Below are positions 26,371-35,144 of a stretch of 64,000 nucleotides of DNA, in pieces (positions within the stretch are counted from its first letter, which is position 1; each line of letters starts with the position of its first letter). The notes under the pieces were generated by a model, which saw nothing but the letters and a program-made list of their open reading frames with translations, was not told the DNA's origin and did not search any database. This DNA comes from CAZJCK01 sp964544635. GTDB taxonomy: Bacteria > Zixibacteria > MSB-5A5 > GN15 > FEB-12. Where the stretch lies: positions 1-64,000 of the forward strand of contig CAZJCK010000003.1 in the NCBI GenBank assembly GCA_964544635.1. Direction: 5' to 3'. The position numbers and the translations under genes are program-made.

Positions 26371-27425
26371 GCCTGCCACTCCCCTATTCGTATGTGGTTG
26401 GAGAAGATCCAGCCACGGGTGCCTTTCCATGCTTCTACCCGAAAAATGCCCGATTGTTGCACGCCATATTCAAGTTCGGTGGTATCAGCGCTGACGATGG
26501 TCCGGCCGTTGTGGACAATGTTGATGCCGGCGCGTTCGGGCAGACAAACATGGAGGCGGGTGTTGTCGACCGAGGGCAGCTCGCCGCCGGAACAAACCAC
26601 CCGGGCGCCCGACTGAGCCGTGAAACGGAAATCGTCGGCCTCCCCCCAGCGCATATTGCTGATGAAGACGCGGCAGTCGCGGAAAGCGTCGTAGAGTTGT
26701 GCTTTGGCGGTCGGGAAGTCGTCGCTCATCGGCCGGGGCAGAATGATGTGGGTGCGCAGGCTGCGGAAGTGCACTTTGTAGGGGAAAATCTTCAGCGTGA
26801 ACGGTCCGACTGAGACGGGAAACTCGTGGGCATCGACGCCGGCAATACCGACAACTTTGCGCGCCAGGTTCCATTCGTCCCAGCGCTTGATGGTGACCGG
26901 CGCCGGGCCAATCATGGACTTGCGGGGCGAGAGTGACATCATCAGCTTGTTCCAGCGGGTCAGGCGTTCCATCCACTCCGACATCTGGTTCCAGAGTTCG
27001 ACACCGGTGAAACCGTCGACATTCCACTCGGTCCATGGATACGGCGGATACTGTGGCATCTGGGAACGGGTTTCGTCGGGATGAGCGATGATACCGATGG
27101 CGTTGTCTCTGGCGCCGGCGGCGACATAGTCTCTTGCAGCCATCTCTTCGGGGTAGACGTTCGGGGCGTCAAAGAGCAGGTAATGGTTTTCGTCAGCCGG
27201 GTCGTTGTGCTCGTAGCCGATGAGGACGAGGGTGTCGCCGTACTTGCCTTCGTGGCCGTCGTCACGGTGGATCTGGGTCATGTGGTCGGTGATCATCATG
27301 AAGTCCAGTCCGGAGGAACGGCCGATATCGATCAGTTGCTCGATTTCGGCGGTACCGTCGGAGGCGGTGGTATGCATATGTATGGCGCCGGAATAGTGAT
27401 ACCAGTCACCGACTCGTTTAGCCAT
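26367..27425 (-). CDS. PHP-domain metal-dependent phosphoesterase
   Basis: A 352-residue protein with the four PHP metal motifs: HMHTTASDGT near the N-terminus, ITDHM, then AHPDE, and GVDAHEF around residue 220. An additional C-terminal region of about 120 residues has a beta-rich look (VRVEAWKGTRGWIF). PHP enzymes hydrolyse phosphoesters with two or three metal ions; the substrate here is unknown. ATG 27425 is chosen because MAKRVGDWYHYSGAIHMH begins just before motif I, and it overlaps the end of the upstream MFS gene by 8 bases. The downstream PHPT1-like gene overlaps its stop. Confidence 0.83.
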   Translation of the reverse strand: MAKRVGDWYHYSGAIHMHTTASDGTAEIEQLIDIGRSSGLDFMMITDHMTQIHRDDGHEGKYGDTLVLIGYEHNDPADENHYLLFDAPNVYPEEMAARDYVAAGARDNAIGIIAHPDETRSQMPQYPPYPWTEWNVDGFTGVELWNQMSEWMERLTRWNKLMMSLSPRKSMIGPAPVTIKRWDEWNLARKVVGIAGVDAHEFPVSVGPFTLKIFPYKVHFRSLRTHIILPRPMSDDFPTAKAQLYDAFRDCRVFISNMRWGEADDFRFTAQSGARVVCSGGELPSVDNTRLHVCLPERAGINIVHNGRTIVSADTTELEYGVQQSGIFRVEAWKGTRGWIFSNHIRIGEWQA

Positions 27426-28743
27426 CGTCGTGATACCTTGCTTGCGGCACTTTTCTGAAGAGGAACAGTCCAACCAGCATCATAACAGCCAGCGACAACA
27501 CGGCGATCTTGTACGGGACGACGTGGTAGTTGTCGGGGCTGACAGCCAATAGTTCGACAACAAATCGGCCGAGCGTTCGTTCCGCGTTGAAAAGATAAAC
27601 GACGGCGGTCCAGACGAGTGGTCCGACGATGGCGGCGGCACGACCGGACAGGGAAAAGAGGCCGAAGAAACGCCCGAGCTCATCGCGCGGCACCAGTTCG
27701 CCGAGCATCGGCCGGGAGGTGGTCCACAAACCACCAAGGAGGATGCCGACCATAGAGCCGAGAATCCAGATGATGGTCATGCTCTCGGCGAAAACAAAGA
27801 CCAGCAGGGCGACTACCCAGCCGCCGACGATCAGCGCCAGCAACGGTTTGAGGTGCCAGCGCCGGGCAATGAAGCCGAGAACGAACGAGCCGACAACGGC
27901 GGAGATTGTTGATATAATGAGGAAGAAGGTTATTTCTGCTTCGGCCATGCCAAGAACAATTGAGCAGTAGAGGCCAATGTTAATGATCACGGTGGTGACG
28001 GCGTCCTCGAAGAAGTAGTCGGAGACCAGAAAGCGGAGCACACCGGGGTATTTTTTCGTCTGCTTGAGGCTGGTAACGACCTCGCGGTAGCCCTGCCGCA
28101 TGGTGATCTGGCCCGCCTTTTGGACCGGGGCTTCGCGTACGAAGGTGAACAGCGGGATTGAGAAGAGGATAAACAAGAGGGCAGTCGGAAGGAAGGCGGC
28201 CTCCTTTCCCCCACCCTCGATAAAGGGAATCTCGATGCCGAACAGGTCGCCGGTGACGAAAGGAAGGACGACGGCCATACCGACGACGGAGCCGATGTAG
28301 CCGAAGGCGACACCGAAGCCGGAGACGAACCGGGCCTGGCGACCGGCAGCGACGGAGTACAGCAGGGCGTTGTAGAACGGCTGTGCGGCTTCGTATGCAA
28401 AGTTGGCAATGACGAACAGGAGGATGGTGCCGATGACGAACGAGCCGGGGACCAGCGACAGCAGGCCGGTGGCGGCGCAACAGGTAATGGTGAAGAGAAA
28501 GACGAACAATTTCTTCTTGGTCGAATAGTCGGAGACAGCGCCGAGGGCGGGCAGCAGGGCGGCGGCGAAAATCATGGAGACGGCGTACGGGATATCATAG
28601 TAGCGGTCGTCGTAGCCGAGGTCTTCGACGATGTATCGCTTGAGATAAAGCGATATGATGTTCATCGAAAAGATAGTGTTGGCGAAGTCGTAGAGCGACC
28701 AGCCGAGGACATCTTTTCGCCACAGCGCAGCGGTTTTATTCAT
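27418..28743 (-). CDS. MFS transporter, UMF1/Atg22-like family
   Basis: A 441-residue protein with 12 predicted membrane helices. The start DVLGWSLYDFANTIFSMNII closely fits the UMF1 family (related to yeast vacuolar Atg22 amino-acid effluxers), whose first helix contains W-x-x-YDFANS. A charged loop after helix 2 (SDYSTKKK) is the MFS A-motif region. It forms an overlapping pair with the PHP gene downstream. Amino-acid or small-metabolite export is the family expectation; nothing here fixes the substrate. Confidence 0.88.
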   Translation of the reverse strand: MNKTAALWRKDVLGWSLYDFANTIFSMNIISLYLKRYIVEDLGYDDRYYDIPYAVSMIFAAALLPALGAVSDYSTKKKLFVFLFTITCCAATGLLSLVPGSFVIGTILLFVIANFAYEAAQPFYNALLYSVAAGRQARFVSGFGVAFGYIGSVVGMAVVLPFVTGDLFGIEIPFIEGGGKEAAFLPTALLFILFSIPLFTFVREAPVQKAGQITMRQGYREVVTSLKQTKKYPGVLRFLVSDYFFEDAVTTVIINIGLYCSIVLGMAEAEITFFLIISTISAVVGSFVLGFIARRWHLKPLLALIVGGWVVALLVFVFAESMTIIWILGSMVGILLGGLWTTSRPMLGELVPRDELGRFFGLFSLSGRAAAIVGPLVWTAVVYLFNAERTLGRFVVELLAVSPDNYHVVPYKIAVLSLAVMMLVGLFLFRKVPQARYHDDG

Positions 28744-28750
28744 GTCTCTT

Positions 28751-29311
28751 TTATAATCCGAGGCGATCGCGGATAGTCAGCATGCCGTCACGAACGAGCA
28801 ACAGAAACTCTTCGAGTTCCAGTCCCAAATGTGAGCATGCGGCCATGTTGTCGCGCGAGGCGCCGGCGGCGAAGCGTTTCTCATGAAAGCGCCGAATCAT
28901 GAAGTCGGCATCGATGGCATCGAGTTTCTTGTCGGGATGCATCAGGGCGCAGGCGACGATAAAGCCGGTGGTCGGGTCGACACAGTAGAGCGCCCAGTCG
29001 AGCCTGGTTTCACACGAAATGTGGCCGGGGTGGGCATGGATGGCGTGCATCATATCGTCCGGCATATCGTACTCTTCGAGCCATTCGCCGGTCACATAGG
29101 TGTGGCGCGGGTGGTCGTCCTTCGTTTCATGATAATCGAGATCGTGCAACAGACCGGTGAGGCCCCAGTACTCGATGTCCTCGCCCAGGTGTTCGGCCAC
29201 TATGCGCATGCCGGCTTCGACCGCCAGGATATGCTTGAGCAGGTTATTCTCGCCGATTTTGTCGACGACGAGTTGACAGGCTTCATCGCGGGTCATGGGA
29301 AGTGTCGTCAT
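28751..29311 (-). CDS. HD-domain phosphohydrolase
   Basis: A 186-residue soluble protein with HD-superfamily metal ligands: LLKHILAVEAG (first His), LLHDLDYHE (HD doublet), and HAIHAHPG (later His pair). This pattern belongs to small predicted hydrolases of nucleotides or other phosphate esters. The open frame reaches 29710 upstream, but that part is antisense to the receptor gene; ATG 29311 or 29296 fits the domain start, and neither has a strong ribosome site. It lies 7 bases before the MFS start, so it may be co-transcribed with it. Confidence 0.82.
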   Translation of the reverse strand: MTTLPMTRDEACQLVVDKIGENNLLKHILAVEAGMRIVAEHLGEDIEYWGLTGLLHDLDYHETKDDHPRHTYVTGEWLEEYDMPDDMMHAIHAHPGHISCETRLDWALYCVDPTTGFIVACALMHPDKKLDAIDADFMIRRFHEKRFAAGASRDNMAACSHLGLELEEFLLLVRDGMLTIRDRLGL

Positions 29312-29363
29312 GAAGCCAAGGTACAATTGGGCGGAGCGGAGGTCAAGCAGGACTGGAACGGCA

Positions 29364-31412
29364 CTAATTGAGGAAGTTCCAGACGAAACCGTAGTAGAAA
29401 TACTGGCCGAGGAAGGTGAAGCCTTCGCGCTCGGAGTACAGGGCGTTGAGGTTGTTTTCGAACACGACGTGGAAGGTGAAGTCCTTGAGTCGGGCGGCCA
29501 GCCTGGTGTTGGTGATAAAGTCGCCGGCGAGGTTGTCGACCACGAAACCGTCGTACTCGCCCGTATAGACGATCTCGCCGTAGGCGAAGAAGTGCAGCAG
29601 CCGCTGCGGCCAGTAGAGGTTGATTTCGCCGCCGATAAATGCCTGGTATTCCGGAATGTATGCCTTGTCGTCGAATTGCTCATAGTCGGTCCAGTGATAG
29701 GAACCGCCACTGCGCAGCCAGAGGAAGTTGAACAGCTGCAGTTGCTGCTGGACGGTTACGCCGGCAAAGGTAATGTCACCGTTGTCAGGGTAGAAGTAGC
29801 GATAGCTGATACTGTCGCTGAAAAACTCGTTGCGCCAGTCTATGCCGTCGATTATCTGACCACCGGTCACCTGGACGCCGGCCCAGGTATCGGGGGAGCC
29901 GTAGTGAAACAGGAGGCTGCCGGTCAACTGGCGTTCCGATTTGAGGGTTTCGTTGCCGCTGTCGGCGTAGTCGGTGGTTGTATTGTAGATCGTTTTGCGC
30001 TGGAAGGGAAGGTAGAGTTCATAGAGTGACGGCGCCCGTTCGCTGTAGCCGATCGAGGTGTACAGGAAGGCGCGGTCTGACTCGTTGAGCCACGTAATGG
30101 AAGCGCGCGGCAGGAAGCGGTAGTCTTCTTCCCAGTTGGAGCCGATGGTCAGGCCGAAGCGAGAGCCATGGCTGGTCTTGATGAGGCGAATGTCGCCTTT
30201 GAGGCGGGCCCGTTGGTGACGGGAGCTGGCGGCGTCAAACTCAACCTTATCGGCAGCGGCATCGAACGAAACGAGGTAGCCGCCAAGACGGCGCTGGTGG
30301 GAGGCAAACAAGCCGTCGACGAAATAATCGAGATTGGCGGCATAGATGCCGGTGATCTTGCTTCCCTGGCGCTGCCAGTTGTAGCCGAGCTCCCAGCGCT
30401 CAGAACCGTCGTCGGCATGCCAGTCGGCCGAAAGGTGGGCAGAGCGTTCGAAGCGGTCGCGATTGACGACCCGTCCCCCCAGATTCGGCCGCACCGAGAA
30501 CGGACCGGAGCGGTCGTATAACCAGATGTCAGCATTGAACCCGAAGCTCTCCCCCATCGGCTCGAAGATGCGTCCGAGGTAGTGGCGGGTGTCGTCGTCG
30601 CGACCGAAAGCGGAACCCTCGGCATTGCGGTAGCCGATGGCGAGGTCGATTTCGCGATGGTTCTGAAACTGCTTGGCAAACCGTCCGCGGAGATGGTTGA
30701 AGGCAAACGAACCCTGGTCGACGATGAAGGCGGAGCGGGCCGGACCGGCCTCGACTTTGCGCGGCGCCGTAACGAGCGTAGCGACCGACGTCGGACCGCC
30801 GAACAGCTGGCCGGCGGCGCCCGGGAGAACGTACAGGTCGGTCGATTGGGCGATCGGGATATCATGCATGTCGACCTGACCGTCAGGTTCGATGACATGT
30901 TCGAACGGGCGACGGGATTCACCGAAGCTGATCACATTAAGACGGTCGCCGCTGAGGCCGAAGGGCGTGATGATGGTGCGCATCGGCGTAGTCTGGTAAT
31001 CGAGGGCGAAGTAGGACGGATCGAATTTGAAGAAGTCGCCGGCATTCTTGAAGATGGAGCGACTGACGGCGTCACGTTGGTTCAGGCGCTGCGGCGCAAA
31101 GTAGGTCAGCAGGCTGTCGTGGAAATTCAGTCGCGGCGGACGCTTGATCTGCGAATCCTGGAACTCCTTGAGCCGGTCCTGCATGCGGAAACGTTCGGCC
31201 TCGCCAACTATAACAGTATCACCCGTTTCGGGGTCGATGCGCATGAAATCAGGCAGGGAGTCGGCCCTGGTCGTATCGGTGGTCGATGTATCGGCGGTGA
31301 TAGAGTCGGCCGTGGTCGTGTCGGCGCGGGTGGTGTCGGTTTCGATCTGCTGCGCAGGAAGGGTGGTGTGCGCGCAGACGGTGACAAGTATGGCAGCAGC
31401 AAGTATTCGCAT
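29364..31412 (-). CDS. TonB-dependent-receptor-like outer-membrane protein
   Basis: A 682-residue protein with a signal peptide (MRILAAAILVTVCAHTTLPA) followed by a low-complexity Asp/Thr/Ala linker of about 30 residues (DTTRADTTTADS and similar). A plug-like segment, FGESRRPFEHVIEPDGQVD with LYVLPGAAGQLFGGPTSV, follows. The rest is a series of amphipathic beta strands ending YFYYGFVWNFLN, a terminal aromatic pattern typical of beta-barrels. No clear TonB box is seen. Its start touches the stop of an ECF S-component gene (ATG/TGA overlap), so the pair probably takes up a scarce micronutrient across both membranes; the ligand is not known. Confidence 0.82.
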   Translation of the reverse strand: MRILAAAILVTVCAHTTLPAQQIETDTTRADTTTADSITADTSTTDTTRADSLPDFMRIDPETGDTVIVGEAERFRMQDRLKEFQDSQIKRPPRLNFHDSLLTYFAPQRLNQRDAVSRSIFKNAGDFFKFDPSYFALDYQTTPMRTIITPFGLSGDRLNVISFGESRRPFEHVIEPDGQVDMHDIPIAQSTDLYVLPGAAGQLFGGPTSVATLVTAPRKVEAGPARSAFIVDQGSFAFNHLRGRFAKQFQNHREIDLAIGYRNAEGSAFGRDDDTRHYLGRIFEPMGESFGFNADIWLYDRSGPFSVRPNLGGRVVNRDRFERSAHLSADWHADDGSERWELGYNWQRQGSKITGIYAANLDYFVDGLFASHQRRLGGYLVSFDAAADKVEFDAASSRHQRARLKGDIRLIKTSHGSRFGLTIGSNWEEDYRFLPRASITWLNESDRAFLYTSIGYSERAPSLYELYLPFQRKTIYNTTTDYADSGNETLKSERQLTGSLLFHYGSPDTWAGVQVTGGQIIDGIDWRNEFFSDSISYRYFYPDNGDITFAGVTVQQQLQLFNFLWLRSGGSYHWTDYEQFDDKAYIPEYQAFIGGEINLYWPQRLLHFFAYGEIVYTGEYDGFVVDNLAGDFITNTRLAARLKDFTFHVVFENNLNALYSEREGFTFLGQYFYYGFVWNFLN

Positions 31413-31930
31413 CAGTGTTGTTCCCGTCGATATATCCGTCGGGCTACCGGAAACAGCAATGGAAAAATAACCATATTTGATACAATCGAGACGCCGGCCC
31501 AGACGATCCCGGTGATGAAGCGTGGCCAGAACGGTTGAAACAGCCAGGCGTCGACAGTGTTGACCGGCAGATAGAACAACAGGGCGGCGAGAGCGCCGAA
31601 GAGTGCGAGCTGGATGATGAGTGTGGTGTTGTTCTCGCGGTCGCGATAGGTGGCACCGAAGAGAGCTCCGAGCAGGCCGACTAAGGCGGCGCCGGTGACC
31701 TGGGCCAGCGAGATAGGCAGGGCGGCCGGGCCGTACGGGTTGAAGGTGGTCCAGAGTCCCATGCCGACGGCGCCGACGAGGAGTCCGGATGAGGGCCCCC
31801 AGAGGAAACCGGCGGTGAAAACGATGAAGAAGATCAGGTTGACGTTCGGTAGAAACGAGGTCGCCCAGGAGAAGACATAGACGAGGGCTGCAAACAGGGC
31901 AATGCGGGTCAGCCGGGCCGCGCCCGTCAT
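31412..31930 (-). CDS. ECF transporter substrate-binding S component
   Basis: A 172-residue membrane protein with six predicted helices. The N-terminal TRIALFAALVYVFSWATSFLP and the glycine-rich FLWGPSSGLLVGAVGMGLW fit the S-component family of energy-coupling-factor importers. No EcfA or EcfT gene is present in the window, so a shared (group II) module elsewhere would be needed. It is coupled to the receptor gene downstream and overlaps the metalloprotease gene upstream by four bases. No riboswitch is visible before this group that would reveal the vitamin. Confidence 0.82.
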   Translation of the reverse strand: MTGAARLTRIALFAALVYVFSWATSFLPNVNLIFFIVFTAGFLWGPSSGLLVGAVGMGLWTTFNPYGPAALPISLAQVTGAALVGLLGALFGATYRDRENNTTLIIQLALFGALAALLFYLPVNTVDAWLFQPFWPRFITGIVWAGVSIVSNMVIFPLLFPVARRIYRREQH

Positions 31931-34242
31931 CGGATTATGAGCACCTTCACGGTCTCCTCGGCCAGGATGTTCTGCCGGTTGCGACTCTCGAAGAGGCGGG
32001 CAACACCGAGGTAGACACCGGAGGCGACATCAGTACCGAAGGCGTTGGTCATGTCCCAGGAGATTTCGGCAATGACCTCCTGCTCCGTCGGGACAAACAG
32101 GTTGCCGGGGCTGGCGTCGACCGTGGAGTCCATCGACAGGATACGTTCGCCGGCCACCGTGTACAGGTCAAGCGCCATGAAGGGGCTGAAGTACAGCGGC
32201 ATCGACAGTTCGTCGGTGGGGATCTGGAAACGGAAGGTTACTTTCTTCTCGGTCATGTCGGTGAGAACGGCCGGGTTGGGGTAGGCCGAGAGGATGGCCG
32301 GTGGCACGTTGATGGCGGTGGAGTCGACATTGAAATCGTAGCGGGCTTCATCGGCTGAGTCTGAAACCAGCAGGTTCAAGCCGAAGCGCGTTTCTATGGT
32401 CGAGTTGTATGAATAGTACTCGCGGTTAGGTGCGGCGGGAGAGAGGATGAGGGTAATCGAACGGTACTTTCCCGTAGCTGGCACGCCGAGGTCGAGCAGC
32501 CCGGTCACCTGGCCGGGGGGAAGGAGCAGGCGAGCCACCTCGAGCGAGTCGAGTTTGTCGGCGTACTGCAACACGACACTAAGGCCCCAGGGATCGATGA
32601 ACTCCGGATCGAGGCCGATGCCGAGTTCGAGCACCGACGAGGTGTCGGACCAGATACTGTCGAAGGGGGCATTGGTGATTTCGCGGATCTGACAGGAATC
32701 GGTGCACACCGTCGAATCAAATGAGAGGCTGTCGCAGTCGGCGGCGGTAAGCCAGTCGTCTGTGGTTCGCAGGTTGCACAACGGATAGGTGCCGGCGCGA
32801 CAGACCCAGCAGGTGGTGTCGACATAGGTGTCGCTGCCGGTGGAATCGATCCAGTCCTGCGCGGAGACCCAGTAGGTGGTGTCGTCACCGACGACCGCCT
32901 GGGTCTGGTCGAGTTTGAAGTAAGCGGCGCCGAGGTGTTCGGGGTTGTATATACTGGTGTCGCGGGTCAGCAGGAAATCGAACTCTGTAAAGAGTCCGAG
33001 CAGATTGTCGGGGAACTGCGGGTAGTTGGCCCTTTCTTCGTAGCCCTGAAGGTTGTAGGGCAGGGGATCGGCGCGATCTCCGGTGAAGAGATTCCACAGC
33101 GCAAACTCGCGGAAGGCGGTGGCGAGATTCTGTGTAAAGTCGGTTTGCTCGAGCAGTACGTTGTGCGCGGCAAGCAGGAAACTCGGCCCCACATTGAGCG
33201 TGTCACAGTGCTCCCAAATCTTGCGGATCAGGTCGCGGCCATCCAGGCTGTCGGCAAATTGCGGATAGGTATCAAAAAACTCCACCATGAACAAGGGAAA
33301 GATGCCCGAGGCGTACGGCCGCAGGTCGGATATAGCGTTGAATTGCTGCAATGACAGTCGCGGGTCGTTATAGAAGAAGGGGAGGATCAGGTAGTAGTCG
33401 TTGATTTCGTCGTACTGCTCCTCTTCCATCCAGACCGCCGACATCTCCATCCAGTACCGTCGCACGATACCATCCGTCGTCGTTTCATGCTCGAGGTAAT
33501 CGTACTCGAAGTGAACGGCATGGAAGAATTCATGGGCGGCGGTGACGCGGACGGCGTTGAGCGGGTTGTCGTTGTAGGTCAGGAAGGCCGGACCCTGGTA
33601 GTCGTTGTCGATTTCGATAAACGAGGTGGCACGGGCTTCATCGGGGGTGCGCAGGTATGCCGAGTCAAGATAGGTCAGGCCGTAGACTCCGAAGGCGCCG
33701 ACATTGCTCAGGTAGACGTCGTACAGGCTGTCTCCCCCGCCGCCGTAGAAGCCGTCACTCACGGGCATGCGATAATTGAGGGTGTCGCGGAAATAGACAT
33801 AGACCGAGTCAAAGATACGGGCGGTCGAGACAACGTAGAGCGGCACACCGGCCGTGTTGGTGTCGGTGGCGCGGTAGACAGCGTGGTCGCCGAGCCGGTT
33901 GTAGTGGATCTTGAAGTAGCCGCCGGGGCTGTCGTAGGTGTTGGCCCGGTTGGGGCGGGACGGCAGGCTGGCGGCATAGCGCCGGAGCAGGTCCTTGTCG
34001 AACTGGTCGTAGTTGAGTTTGAAGTCGAGGACATATGACATGCCACACTTGATCGGGTGGGGTTGATCCTCCCCCGGCAGCGTAAGAGAGGCGGCCATCT
34101 TGTCCGGCATCTGGTCGAGCTGGCCCGTCACCCACATGTAATTTTCGATGATCTCAATCTGTCGTTCACGATCGATTTCGGCCGAGACCGATCCTGCCAG
34201 GGCGGTAAATATAACCGCTATTATCACCAACCGTCGCATCAA
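31927..34242 (-). CDS. Exported MXAN_6640-type putative metalloprotease with C-terminal sorting-like domain
   Basis: A 771-residue secreted protein. The signal peptide is about residues 1-21 (MMRRLVIIAVIFTALAGSVSA). The zinc motif HEFFHAVHFEYDY lies in VTAAHEFFHAVH, with a downstream Glu in MEMSAVWMEEEQYD as a likely third ligand. A disulfide-prone, Cys-rich stretch occurs around residues 475-525. The last 110 residues, beginning AYPNPAVL and ending DVASGVYLGVARL, look like the FlgD-Ig/T9SS-type C-terminal domain common in FCB-group secreted proteins. This combination fits the MXAN_6640 family; proteolysis is predicted, not shown. Confidence 0.82.
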   Translation of the reverse strand: MMRRLVIIAVIFTALAGSVSAEIDRERQIEIIENYMWVTGQLDQMPDKMAASLTLPGEDQPHPIKCGMSYVLDFKLNYDQFDKDLLRRYAASLPSRPNRANTYDSPGGYFKIHYNRLGDHAVYRATDTNTAGVPLYVVSTARIFDSVYVYFRDTLNYRMPVSDGFYGGGGDSLYDVYLSNVGAFGVYGLTYLDSAYLRTPDEARATSFIEIDNDYQGPAFLTYNDNPLNAVRVTAAHEFFHAVHFEYDYLEHETTTDGIVRRYWMEMSAVWMEEEQYDEINDYYLILPFFYNDPRLSLQQFNAISDLRPYASGIFPLFMVEFFDTYPQFADSLDGRDLIRKIWEHCDTLNVGPSFLLAAHNVLLEQTDFTQNLATAFREFALWNLFTGDRADPLPYNLQGYEERANYPQFPDNLLGLFTEFDFLLTRDTSIYNPEHLGAAYFKLDQTQAVVGDDTTYWVSAQDWIDSTGSDTYVDTTCWVCRAGTYPLCNLRTTDDWLTAADCDSLSFDSTVCTDSCQIREITNAPFDSIWSDTSSVLELGIGLDPEFIDPWGLSVVLQYADKLDSLEVARLLLPPGQVTGLLDLGVPATGKYRSITLILSPAAPNREYYSYNSTIETRFGLNLLVSDSADEARYDFNVDSTAINVPPAILSAYPNPAVLTDMTEKKVTFRFQIPTDELSMPLYFSPFMALDLYTVAGERILSMDSTVDASPGNLFVPTEQEVIAEISWDMTNAFGTDVASGVYLGVARLFESRNRQNILAEETVKVLIIR

Positions 34243-35075
34243 GAATTCTCCCGACGTTGTTGAGCCTTACGTTTCATCTTTTCCAGTACCTCGAGCGGCA
34301 CCTTCTGTGAACCAACCATGCTGTGCCTGTCGCCGCGCCCGTGAAAGTCGGACCCACCCGAAACGAGCAGGTTGAAGCGGGAGGCTTCGTAGCGGTATCG
34401 GCTGGTATCACTGTCACTGTGGGCGGGATGGTAGATTTCGACGCCATCAAGTCCGAGCCGTACGAGATCTTCGATATGCCGCCCGACATTCCCGATTCCG
34501 GGATGAGCCAATATAGCCAATCCGCCGGCGTTGTGAATTAACGAAATAGCCTCGGCGGGTGTGAAGTTTTGTTTGGGGACATAGGCCGGCTTGCCGGTGG
34601 CGACATACTTGTTGAAGGCTGCGTCGAAGGAGTCGACGGCACCGTGGTCGACCAGGGCCTGGGCGATGTGGGGGCGGCCGATGACGGCGCCGGCGGCAAC
34701 CGACTCAACGTCATCGTAGGTAAGGTCGATGCCGAGTTCGTTGAGACGGTCGACCATCTTCTCCCCCCGCCGGCTGCGGCGATCCTGGAATTCGGCGAGA
34801 GCGTCGATCAAGGCATCGTCCTCGGGGTCGAAGAAATAGCCGAGCATGTGCACGTCGTCATCACCGATCGAGCATGACAGCTCGACACCGGTGATCAGCT
34901 CCGGGTCGTTTGGTTTGAGCATCTCGATAATCTGAAAATAACCGCCGAGGGTGTCGTGGTCGGTGACCGAGAACGCAGCGACGTTTTCGCGCCGGACGAT
35001 CTCGAGCAGCGTGGACGGTGTCACGATACCGTCGGACTTGTTCGTATGCATGTGCAGGTCGATGTGGTTTGCCAT
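34239..35075 (-). CDS. PHP-domain phosphoesterase (RNase AM/YciV-like)
   Basis: A 278-residue protein with PHP motifs HMHTNKSDG, TDHDTLGGY, GVELSC, IGRPHIAQALV, LAILAHPG and GSDFHGRG in order. This is the YciV/RNase AM branch, whose characterised members remove nucleotides from short RNAs or hydrolyse 3',5'-nucleoside bisphosphates. Length and motif spacing are normal. The stop overlaps the metalloprotease start by four bases, although the two products act in different compartments. It is the second PHP protein in the window and is not closely similar to the one at 26.4 kb. Confidence 0.88.
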   Translation of the reverse strand: MANHIDLHMHTNKSDGIVTPSTLLEIVRRENVAAFSVTDHDTLGGYFQIIEMLKPNDPELITGVELSCSIGDDDVHMLGYFFDPEDDALIDALAEFQDRRSRRGEKMVDRLNELGIDLTYDDVESVAAGAVIGRPHIAQALVDHGAVDSFDAAFNKYVATGKPAYVPKQNFTPAEAISLIHNAGGLAILAHPGIGNVGRHIEDLVRLGLDGVEIYHPAHSDSDTSRYRYEASRFNLLVSGGSDFHGRGDRHSMVGSQKVPLEVLEKMKRKAQQRRENS

Positions 35076-35144
35076 GTCCCGTGGATGTGCTTCTTAGACG
35101 TTTGACGGCGCGATTGGTTCGTTTTCCGCCCCGATACAACGAAG

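Noticed and set aside
25966..26430. Longer start (26430) for the PHPT1-like gene
   Set aside because: It would overlap the PHP gene by 64 bases, has no ribosome site, and adds residues outside the conserved domain; TTG 26370 overlaps the upstream stop neatly.
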